Below are positions 1 through 6,548 of a stretch of DNA of 18,339 bases, in pieces (within the stretch, counting starts at the first letter, position 1; every line of letters starts with the position of its first letter). Under the pieces are notes generated by a model. The model saw only the letters and a program-made list of their open reading frames with translations. It ran no database searches and had not been told where the DNA came from. A program made the position numbers and the translations under genes. This stretch comes from SZUA-521 sp041738285 (GTDB taxonomy: Bacteria > Pseudomonadota > Gammaproteobacteria > Pseudomonadales > Azotimanducaceae), in the NCBI GenBank assembly GCA_041738285.1, contig JBGSQB010000174.1:1-18339 (forward strand). Direction: 5' to 3'.

Positions 1-289
1 CGTGAAACGACATTCCGCCTTCCCAGATACGAAGCAGCCACAGCGGATCGGCGAGGAATTGATTAGTGCCATAAAAAAGTACGTAACCGATGCGGCCGCC
101 AAGCACCACCCCGATCGCGCCGTAGAAAATCACATCCGAGACTTCTTCCCGGGTGAAGCCAGCCGCAACGGCACGGCGATTGCCGAGCCACCACGCCATG
201 GCGAATGCTGCCAGGTACATGACTCCATACCAGCGGATCGCAAGCGGTCCGAGAGAAACGATGATCGGATCGATGATCGGATAGTGCAT
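1..289 (-). CDS. lgt: Prolipoprotein diacylglyceryl transferase (Lgt), N-terminal part
   Basis: Lgt moves the diacylglyceryl group of phosphatidylglycerol onto the lipobox cysteine of prolipoproteins, at the inner membrane. The first 96 codons are present and the rest runs off the window. The translation opens MHYPIIDPIIVSLGPLAIRW, followed by YGVMYLAAFAMAWWLGNRR. That is the family N-terminus, with a first membrane segment and the conserved RWYG stretch. Further on come GGRIGYVLFYG and EGGMSFH, the conserved GRxGY(V)(L/F)FY and GGMSFHG motifs. The ATG lies 4 bases beyond the stop codon of the upstream P450 gene, so the two are probably co-transcribed and perhaps translationally coupled. In E. 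coli lgt follows ptsP directly; here two extra genes lie between them. The identification is firm; completeness cannot be judged. Confidence 0.95.
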   Translation of the reverse strand, partial: MHYPIIDPIIVSLGPLAIRWYGVMYLAAFAMAWWLGNRRAVAAGFTREEVSDVIFYGAIGVVLGGRIGYVLFYGTNQFLADPLWLLRIWEGGMSFH

Positions 290-293
290 GCGA

Positions 294-1577
294 TCAGCGC
301 CTTGCGAAGGTGATCGGCAAGGTCGGCAAATTGCGCAAGATAAAGCTCGGTTCTGCCACCGGCTCCGCGCCCGGCACAAGACGGATGTCCTTCATCACCG
401 AAAGCAGTGCCTTGAAGCCGAGGTTCAGCTCCTGGCGAGCCAGCGGCGCGCCGATGCAGTGGTGCACACCGGAACCAAACGCCATCTGCATACCCGCCTT
501 GTCGCGCCGGACATCGATCTGGTCTGGATGTTCGAATTGACGCTCGTCGCGATTGGCGGCGCCGTACCGCAGCATGACCATCGCACCCGCCTTGAGCGGG
601 CACCCGCCGAGTTCTGTGTCGCGGGTGACCAGACGCGGTAACCCCTGCACCGGCGACTCCAGTCGCAGCGCTTCCTCGACGAACGTCTTGATCAGCTTCT
701 CATCGCCACGGATCTCGTCCTGGAGGACCGGCGTGCGACACAGGTGCAGCATCGCCCAACCGAACGTGCTCGTCGTGGTCTCGTGACCGGCCACGAGGAA
801 CTGATTGAGAATCGACAGGCACTCTCCGTGTGTCAGGACGCGGTCCGCCTGTTCGAGTTTGCTGGTCGCCAGAGTCGTGATCATGTCCGCGCGCGGCTCG
901 ACCCGGCGCGCCTCGATCAGCCGCACGAGCAGCTGCTGCAGATCGAGCGCGAGTTGCGCGCGCTCGATCATCGCCTCCGGCGTCACCGGGCTCAGCCGCA
1001 ATCCGGATGCGGCCGCTGCTGCGGCCTTGAAAAAGAGCACCCGATCTTGCTCGGGAATGCCGAGGCGGACGGCAATGATTTCCAGCGGCACCGGGTTTGC
1101 GAACGCGGTCATGAAGTCGATCTCGCCACGCGCATCGATGAAGCCTTCGATGGCTCGATCGATCGTTGCTTGCACCGCCGCTTCCGACTTTCTGATCTCG
1201 GACACCGTGAACAGCTTGGCAACGAGCGAACGGTATTGGGTGTGCTCAGGCTCGTCGAGCGTCAGCATGGTCGGTGGCAGCGGGATGATCTGCGAATGAA
1301 TGCGCTGGAGTTCCGTCTGCACCGCCGCTGGGGCCATGGCGAACATCATCTGTTGGGCGGTGCCCAGGAATGAATCGAATTTGCTCGAGAATGTCTTGGT
1401 GTCGCGGATGGCGTCCCGCAGCAAGTCGTAGCGGGTGATGACATGCAGGTTCATGCCCGGGACAAAGTGCACGGGATCATGATCTCGCAGCAGCCGATAC
1501 GCCTCGTACGGATCCGTGAGCGTCTGTGGATCGAACAGCGAAACGTCCGCGACGCGCCGCGCGTCTGAGTCGGTCAT
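294..1577 (-). CDS. Cytochrome P450 (bacterial soluble class)
   Basis: This is a haem-thiolate mono-oxygenase of 427 residues, the normal length for soluble bacterial P450s, with no membrane anchor. Visible hallmarks are a C-helix stretch TLDEPEHTQYR (106-116), the I-helix oxygen-activation motif AGHETTTS (263-270), the K-helix ExxR (E302-R305) and the haem loop FGSGVHHCIGAPLAR (367-381), with Cys374 as the iron ligand. All key residues are present, so it should be active. No ferredoxin or reductase gene lies nearby, so electrons must come from partners elsewhere. The substrate cannot be told from the sequence. AAGGAG sits 5 bases before the ATG, which supports this start. It is divergent from the NRDE gene (61-base gap) and stops 4 bases before lgt. 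The position between ptsP and lgt suggests insertion into a conserved operon. Confidence 0.95.
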   Translation of the reverse strand: MTDSDARRVADVSLFDPQTLTDPYEAYRLLRDHDPVHFVPGMNLHVITRYDLLRDAIRDTKTFSSKFDSFLGTAQQMMFAMAPAAVQTELQRIHSQIIPLPPTMLTLDEPEHTQYRSLVAKLFTVSEIRKSEAAVQATIDRAIEGFIDARGEIDFMTAFANPVPLEIIAVRLGIPEQDRVLFFKAAAAAASGLRLSPVTPEAMIERAQLALDLQQLLVRLIEARRVEPRADMITTLATSKLEQADRVLTHGECLSILNQFLVAGHETTTSTFGWAMLHLCRTPVLQDEIRGDEKLIKTFVEEALRLESPVQGLPRLVTRDTELGGCPLKAGAMVMLRYGAANRDERQFEHPDQIDVRRDKAGMQMAFGSGVHHCIGAPLARQELNLGFKALLSVMKDIRLVPGAEPVAEPSFILRNLPTLPITFARR

Positions 1578-1603
1578 GCGTGCTCCTTGCCTGCGCTACA
1601 CTG

Positions 1604-1624
1604 CCGACTCGTACCCGCAGTCGG
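1604..1624. promoter_or_regulatory. Small inverted repeat in the P450/NRDE divergent gap
   Basis: CCGACT (1604-1609) and AGTCGG (1619-1624) form a perfect 6-base inverted repeat around a 9-base centre. It sits in the only 61 bases separating the two divergent start codons. It could be an operator shared by both genes or a short 5'-leader hairpin. A TACACT (1597-1602) resembles a -10 box for the plus-strand gene, but no good -35 is in place. A repeat this short can arise by chance. Confidence 0.25.
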
Positions 1625-1638
1625 ACCCTGCAACGACA

Positions 1639-2406
1639 ATGTGCCTCGTGTTATTCGCCTATCGCGTGCTAGACGGCTACCCGCTCATCGTCGCCGCCAA
1701 TCGCGACGAATTCTACGCACGTCCCGCCGCACCCGCACACAGCTGGCCCGATGCGCCGGATGTGTTTGCCGGCCGTGATCTCACGGCTCGAGGTACATGG
1801 CTCGGGGTCAGCACCCGAAGGCGCTTCGCGGCGGTGACGAATTTCTCGGACGTCGACAACGGCGCTGCCAAGCCGCCCGCATCCCGGGGCGATCTGACGC
1901 GTGACTTTCTCACCGGGCAAGTGAGCGCGCAGCGCTACGCGGCAGGCATCGATGGCAGCCGCTATCAGGGGTTCAGCCTGCTGGTGTGGGATGGCGATGA
2001 ACTGGTCTACGTATCCAATCGATCATCGGGTGGCAAGACGATCAAGATGCCGCCGGGCATCCACGCGCTCGCCAACACCCATCTCGACGATCACTGGCCG
2101 AAGGCCGTGCGCGGCAAGGAGGCCCTCGAGGGTGCCCTGGGCGGCACGCCGTCAATCGACACGTTGCTGGCGATGCTGGCGGACGATCACGTTCCGCCCG
2201 ACGAGGTACTGCCCGAGCGCGGCCGCGGGGTCGAGTTCGAACGGCGGGTCGCTCCCATCTTCATTCGCGGCGCCGAGTACGGTACCCGGGCCAGCACCGC
2301 CGTGCTGTTTTCGCAATCCGAGGTCATCGTCGCCGAGCAAGGCTACGGCGCCGATGGCACACAGGGACGGTTTACGTGTTCGGGTTCGATGGAGACCGCG
2401 CCTTGA
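1639..2406 (+). CDS. NRDE family (TANGO2-like) protein
   Basis: The 255-residue product belongs to the NRDE/TANGO2 family. The N-terminus MCLVLFAYRV places a cysteine directly after Met, as in the family, where an Ntn-hydrolase-like fold with an N-terminal Cys nucleophile is proposed. The name-giving NRDE is at residues 21-24 (LIVAANRDEFYARP), followed by the conserved GRDLTARGTWLGV (about 45-57) and TNFSD. The reading frame is open 41 codons upstream, but the family N-terminus fixes the start at 1639. Its biochemical role is unsettled; eukaryotic TANGO2 has been linked to lipid, haem and Golgi functions. The last residues (RFTCSGSMETAP) look unlike a usual family C-terminus and are encoded by a long inverted repeat. 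The gene is divergent from the P450 and convergent with ptsP. No clear Shine-Dalgarno is seen. Confidence 0.9.
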   Translation: MCLVLFAYRVLDGYPLIVAANRDEFYARPAAPAHSWPDAPDVFAGRDLTARGTWLGVSTRRRFAAVTNFSDVDNGAAKPPASRGDLTRDFLTGQVSAQRYAAGIDGSRYQGFSLLVWDGDELVYVSNRSSGGKTIKMPPGIHALANTHLDDHWPKAVRGKEALEGALGGTPSIDTLLAMLADDHVPPDEVLPERGRGVEFERRVAPIFIRGAEYGTRASTAVLFSQSEVIVAEQGYGADGTQGRFTCSGSMETAP

Positions 2407-2449
2407 GGATCTCGAACCTGAACACGTAAACGGTCCCTTTGTTCAGGTT
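2363..2449. terminator. Long inverted repeat between NRDE gene and ptsP, likely bidirectional terminator
   Basis: Arms 2363-2389 and 2412-2438 pair over 27 positions with one G-G mismatch (2369/2432) and one G-U pair (2382/2419), around a 22-base loop that contains the NRDE stop codon. The left arm is entirely inside the coding region. A third copy of the core, GTTCAGGTT (2441-2449), can pair instead with AACCTGAAC (2415-2423), giving a second, mutually exclusive 9-base hairpin. The location between two convergent 3' ends fits a terminator for both. The plus-strand tail is only modestly T-rich, so intrinsic termination is plausible but not proven. Confidence 0.6.
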
Positions 2450-2453
2450 TCCC

Positions 2454-4733
2454 TTAGTGTGTGCTGCCGAAGCCGGGCATCACGCGACCGAGGCCGGCTT
2501 CGCCGAGCGCCTCGCGCATGAAGGTTTCGATCTCTTCGGCCCGCTCCATGCGCAGGACCGTCGCCAGCCATCGGCGCGCCTGCATCATCGATATGTTGCG
2601 GATGACCCACTTCACCTTGGGGAGGTTGGTCGAGTTCATCGACAGCACATCGAAACCCATCGCGAGGCACAACACCGCCCCGGCCGGAGTACCGGCGAGT
2701 TCGCCGCAGATGCCGACGCCGATGCCTTCGGAATGACCGGCCTTGGCCACTTCCCGCAACGCGAGCAGCACCGACGGGTGCAGGTCGCGGTACAGACCTA
2801 CCACCCGCGGATTGTTGCGGTCGACCGCAAGCATGTACTGGGTGAGATCGTTCGAGCCGACCGCGAGGAAGTCGACGCGGCGCGCCAGCTGCCGCGCCTG
2901 ATACACGGCAGAGGGCACTTCGATCATCACTCCGAGTTCGGGCATCTTGACGGCGAGACCCTCTTCGAGCACTTCCTGGTAGCCGCGGTGCACCAGCGCC
3001 TTGGCATCGTCCACCTCCGAAACGCTCGAGATCATTGGCAGCATGATGCGCAGGCGGTTGGGTAATCCCGCGCTCGCTTTGATCATGGCGCGCACCTGGG
3101 CCATGAAGATCTCGGGATGGTCGAGGGTGACCCGGATGCCACGCCAGCCCAGGAAGGGGTTTTCCTCGTGGATGGGAAAGTACGACAGCGCCTTGTCACC
3201 ACCGATGTCGAGGGTGCGCATGGTCACCGGATGCGGATTGAACGCTTCCATGTGCTCACGATAGATGAGCCGCTGCTCTTCCTCGGTGGGGAAACGATCC
3301 TGGGTCATGAAGGGCACTTCGGTGCGGAACAGGCCGATCCCTTCTGCGCCGCGATCGAGCGATCGCGAGATGTCGCCGACCAAACCGATGTTCACCCAAA
3401 GGCGCACGCGATGGCCATCACGGGTGACGCTCGGCAGATCCTTGAGCTCTGCGAGCTCGGCGCTGAACTCGCGCTCGTCTTCGATCAGATCGAGGTAATG
3501 ATTGGTGATGTGCGTCGACGGATTGACGAACACCTGCCCGCCGAATCCATCGACGATCACCGACTTGCCTTCGATGGCGAACAGCGGCAGATCGACGGCG
3601 CCCATGACAGTCGGCAGGTCGAGTGCGCGGGCAAGGATCGCGACATGTGAGTTGCCGGAGCCACGCATCGAGATGATGCCTTTGAGTCGCTCGGCGGGAA
3701 TCTCCGCCATCATGGCCGGGGTGATTTCTTCACCCACCAGCACCGTGTTCTCCGGAAAGTGGACTTTCTTGCGACGCAGATCCTGCAGATAGGCGAGCAC
3801 CCGCTGGCCGAGTTCCTTGACGTCAGTGCCGCGCTCGCGCAGGTACGAATCTTCCATGCGCTCGAATGCGCGCACGTGCTCGGTGATGATCTGCCGCAAC
3901 GCGCCCTGGGCCCATTGACCTTCGCGGATGCGCGCGCGGACATCCCCGGCGATCGCCGTGTCGTCGAGCATGTGCAGATACGCATCGAACAAGGCCAGTT
4001 CTTCCGGGGGCAGACTGGCGGACAACTGTTCGCCGATGGCGCGGATGTCGTCGCGCACGGCGGTGATCGCTCGATCGAACACCATCAGCTCGACGGTGAC
4101 GTCTTCGGCGACCCGATCGGGGACTTTGTCGAGATTGGCCGTCGGATGAATGACGAGGGTCGTGCCGACGCAAATGCCAGGCGCACCCGCGACGCCAACG
4201 AAGCGCGTGTCCTGCCGGTCCGCATCGCCGTCGTTCAGATGGGCGATGTCGCCGGTGGCTTCGGCGTGGGCCACCATCCCAGCCAGCTGCGCCGACAACG
4301 TGACGAGAAACGCTTCTTCGGATTCGTCGAATCGACGACTGTCGCGTTGCTGCACGATCAGCACGCCGAGCACGCGCCGGCGATGAATGATCGGCACACC
4401 CAGGAATGCGTGGAACGGCTCCTCACCAATCTCTGGCACGTAGTGAAAGTTCGGGTGCCGGGTGGCGTCTTCGAGGTTGACGGGCTCGGCACGCATCCCG
4501 ACCAGTGTCACCAGCCCTTGACCCGGCGTCAGGTGTAGATGCCCCACGGCGTCCTTGTTCAGGCCTTCGGTGGCAACGAACACGTATCGATGGCGGGTTT
4601 CGTCGACGAGATAGATCGAACAGACTTCTGTGCCCATCGCCTCGCGAACCTGCTTGACGATCAGGTCGAGCGCGGCACGGAAATTCGGCGCCGAGTTCAC
4701 GTCCTGGACGATGCTGCGCAGAGTTTCCAGCAT
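2454..4733 (-). CDS. ptsP: PEP-protein phosphotransferase, enzyme I(Ntr) with GAF domain
   Basis: PtsP takes phosphate from phosphoenolpyruvate and passes it to NPr and on to PtsN, a regulatory relay for nitrogen, potassium and stress control rather than sugar uptake. The 759 residues match the family (748 in E. coli). An N-terminal GAF sensor domain (about 1-160, with EVCSIYLVD and LGVPIIHRRRVLGVL) precedes the enzyme I core. The phospho-accepting histidine is H363 in GNSHVAILARAL. PEP-binding and catalytic motifs follow: GLFRTEVPFM (467-476), GVMIEVPSA (601-609), GSNDLTQYMLAVDR (626-639) and GICGELAG with Cys676. It starts 17 bases after the rppH stop, keeping the conserved rppH-ptsP pair. 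No ptsO or ptsN is in the window. Confidence 0.97.
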   Translation of the reverse strand: MLETLRSIVQDVNSAPNFRAALDLIVKQVREAMGTEVCSIYLVDETRHRYVFVATEGLNKDAVGHLHLTPGQGLVTLVGMRAEPVNLEDATRHPNFHYVPEIGEEPFHAFLGVPIIHRRRVLGVLIVQQRDSRRFDESEEAFLVTLSAQLAGMVAHAEATGDIAHLNDGDADRQDTRFVGVAGAPGICVGTTLVIHPTANLDKVPDRVAEDVTVELMVFDRAITAVRDDIRAIGEQLSASLPPEELALFDAYLHMLDDTAIAGDVRARIREGQWAQGALRQIITEHVRAFERMEDSYLRERGTDVKELGQRVLAYLQDLRRKKVHFPENTVLVGEEITPAMMAEIPAERLKGIISMRGSGNSHVAILARALDLPTVMGAVDLPLFAIEGKSVIVDGFGGQVFVNPSTHITNHYLDLIEDEREFSAELAELKDLPSVTRDGHRVRLWVNIGLVGDISRSLDRGAEGIGLFRTEVPFMTQDRFPTEEEQRLIYREHMEAFNPHPVTMRTLDIGGDKALSYFPIHEENPFLGWRGIRVTLDHPEIFMAQVRAMIKASAGLPNRLRIMLPMISSVSEVDDAKALVHRGYQEVLEEGLAVKMPELGVMIEVPSAVYQARQLARRVDFLAVGSNDLTQYMLAVDRNNPRVVGLYRDLHPSVLLALREVAKAGHSEGIGVGICGELAGTPAGAVLCLAMGFDVLSMNSTNLPKVKWVIRNISMMQARRWLATVLRMERAEEIETFMREALGEAGLGRVMPGFGSTH

Positions 4734-4750
4734 TTAGGCTTCGCTGCCCC

Positions 4751-5239
4751 TCAAGAGGATCGTTGTAGAACGAGCCGACGCGCGAGTTCCTTCAGCGCCA
4801 GCCGATACACCTCGCGTTTGAAGTCCACGACCTGACCCACGGGATACCAATAGCTCACCCACTGCCAGTGATCGAACTCGGGCTTGGCAGTGGCCGTCAT
4901 GCATACATCGTCATCGCACCCCAGCATCTGCAGCAAGAACCACTTCTGCTTCTGACCCTTGAAGCCGGGGTCGGAGTTGAATCGCAACAGGCGCCGCGGT
5001 AACCGGTACTTCAGCCACCCCGAGGTGCACGCGACAATGCGCACGCATTCGGGCAACAGACCCACCTCTTCGTGCAGTTCGCGATACAGCGCCTCCTCCG
5101 GGGTTTCGCTGTCGTGGATGCCGCCCTGGGGGAACTGCCACGCATCCCGCCCACCGACCCGACGCGCCCAGAGGACCTGTCCTAGATCGTTTGCGAGCAC
5201 AATCCCGACGTTGGGCCGATAGCCATCGGCATCCACCAC
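4751..5239 (-). CDS. rppH: RNA pyrophosphohydrolase (Nudix)
   Basis: RppH removes pyrophosphate from the 5' triphosphate of mRNA, which exposes it to RNase E decay. The 162 residues open with MVDADGYRPNVGIV, almost the E. coli start. They carry a complete Nudix box from GGIHDSETPEEALYRE to LHEEVGL (about 39-61), with the metal-binding REL-EEVG core. GQKQKWFLLQ and WVSYWYPVGQVVDFKR are further RppH hallmarks. The start is GTG at 5239; GAGGAAGG at 5246-5253 lies 6 bases upstream of it. A second GTG is at 5236. The gene is immediately upstream of ptsP and probably co-transcribed with it. The 92 bases before it, after the methyltransferase gene, would hold its promoter, but no convincing box is seen. 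Confidence 0.97.
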   Translation of the reverse strand: MVDADGYRPNVGIVLANDLGQVLWARRVGGRDAWQFPQGGIHDSETPEEALYRELHEEVGLLPECVRIVACTSGWLKYRLPRRLLRFNSDPGFKGQKQKWFLLQMLGCDDDVCMTATAKPEFDHWQWVSYWYPVGQVVDFKREVYRLALKELARRLVLQRSS

Positions 5240-5287
5240 GCGCGGCCTTCCTCAAAGCAACTACGAATTAGCAAGGATTGTTCCACA

Positions 5288-5306
5288 TTGCCGCGGCGAG
5301 CGGCAA
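5288..5306. other. Perfect 7-bp hairpin between the methyltransferase gene and rppH
   Basis: TTGCCGC (5288-5294) and GCGGCAA (5300-5306) are perfect inverted copies around a 5-base loop, 25 bases past the stop codon of the minus-strand methyltransferase gene. No T-run follows on either strand, so it is not a typical intrinsic terminator. It could mark partial termination or an mRNA-stabilising end before rppH. Confidence 0.3.
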
Positions 5307-5331
5307 ACGGCGACTTTCGCGGTCGTGATCT

Positions 5332-6504
5332 TCATTCCACGCGCAGGAACAAACACTTCAGATATTCCATCTCCGGCAGCAGCGGGTGTATGGGGTGGTC
5401 GAAGGGCATGCCGCCGCGTCCGATCAGCGCGATGTCGCGCCGTGCGTGACGTGCCGCTGCGCGCACATCGGCAAACAACGTGTCCGCGTCGATCTGCGAG
5501 GAACATGACGACGAGATCAGCACACCCCCCGGTGCGACGCGGGCCAGTGCCGCCCCATTGAGGTGCCGGTAAAGACCGCGCCCGGCCTTGAGGTCCTTGC
5601 GGCGTTTCACGAGTGCGGGCGGGTCGAGCACGACGATGTCGAACTGATCCCGTCCGGACTCGAGCACGGCAACCGCGTCACCGCGTACTGCCTCGATCCG
5701 ATCCGCCACGCCGTTGTGTCGCGCGTTCACTTCAATGGCCTCGACCGCAGCGGGGGATGCATCGACGCAGATCACTTTGTCCGCCCCTGCCTGGGCCGCG
5801 ACAACGCCCCAGCCCCCGACATAGCTGTGAAGGTCGAGCACACGGGCACCCGCATAGCCGGGTCGCAGGCGCACGCGATTGTCGCGCTGGTCGTAGAACC
5901 AACCAGTCTTCTGACCGCCGGCGAGGTCAACCCGGAACTCACCACCCGACTCGAGTACGGTCGCCGATGACGCGCCGCGGATCACCTCGACACCGCTGGG
6001 CAACCCTTCCGCGACGCGCCCACCGGCATCGTTCTTGACGATCAGTGTCGCGGGTGCAAGCACCTCATCGAGGTGTGCAAGGACCGCGGAGAGACTGCGC
6101 TCCATGCCCCAGGTCGAGGTCTGCACTACACAGGCGTCGCCGAATCGATCCACCACCAGCCCGGGCAAACCGTCGCCTTCTCCGTAGACGAGTCGATAGA
6201 ACGGTTCGGGATAGAGTCGGTCGCGATGGGCAAGTGCGCGCCGGATGCGCTCGCCAATGATGTCGTCGAGGTCGACCGTCCTTTGGTCGCGCTGCCGATC
6301 CAGCATGCGCACGGCAATCAGGCTTGCGGGACTCACGTGGCCGACGCCGATCGGTTGGCCACGCGCGTCGCAAACGCTCACGGTAGCGCCGGGTGTCAGC
6401 GTCTTGATGGGTGAACGCGCGACATCCAGTTCGTTGCTGTAAATCCAGGGATGACCGCGTTTGACGCGGCGGTCTTCGTCGCGCTTCAAGTACAACGTTT
6501 CCAT
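5332..6504 (-). CDS. RlmI-like class I SAM-dependent rRNA cytosine methyltransferase
   Basis: The 390-residue product has the layout of RlmI, which makes m5C1962 in 23S rRNA. An N-terminal PUA-type RNA-binding region (about 1-75, with RGHPWIYSNELD) is followed by the family linker GQKTGWFYDQRDNR (197-210) and a Rossmann methyltransferase domain. SAM motif I is LDLHSYVGGWG (223-233), the acidic end of strand 2 is VDAS (247-250), motif IV is VLDPPAL (292-298), and the cysteine motif is SSSCSSQ with Cys334. E. coli RlmI has NCFSYTGG at motif I and DPPKF at motif IV, so this is a divergent member and the exact rRNA target is uncertain. ATG at 6504 is preferred over an in-frame TTG two codons upstream. 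The gene is divergent from the DUF255 gene. Confidence 0.85.
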   Translation of the reverse strand: METLYLKRDEDRRVKRGHPWIYSNELDVARSPIKTLTPGATVSVCDARGQPIGVGHVSPASLIAVRMLDRQRDQRTVDLDDIIGERIRRALAHRDRLYPEPFYRLVYGEGDGLPGLVVDRFGDACVVQTSTWGMERSLSAVLAHLDEVLAPATLIVKNDAGGRVAEGLPSGVEVIRGASSATVLESGGEFRVDLAGGQKTGWFYDQRDNRVRLRPGYAGARVLDLHSYVGGWGVVAAQAGADKVICVDASPAAVEAIEVNARHNGVADRIEAVRGDAVAVLESGRDQFDIVVLDPPALVKRRKDLKAGRGLYRHLNGAALARVAPGGVLISSSCSSQIDADTLFADVRAAARHARRDIALIGRGGMPFDHPIHPLLPEMEYLKCLFLRVE

Positions 6505-6548
6505 GTTCAACAGCCGGCCCGCCGGGCCATGGGAGGGGATCGGCTATT

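Noticed and set aside
256..289. GATCGATGATCGG-type repeats near the lgt start
   Set aside because: They encode the repeated Ile-Ile-Asp-Pro residues of the Lgt N-terminus and are explained by coding.
1516..1638. Upstream extension of the NRDE gene by 41 codons
   Set aside because: It would run into the divergent P450 gene and would bury the Cys2 that the family has directly after the start Met.
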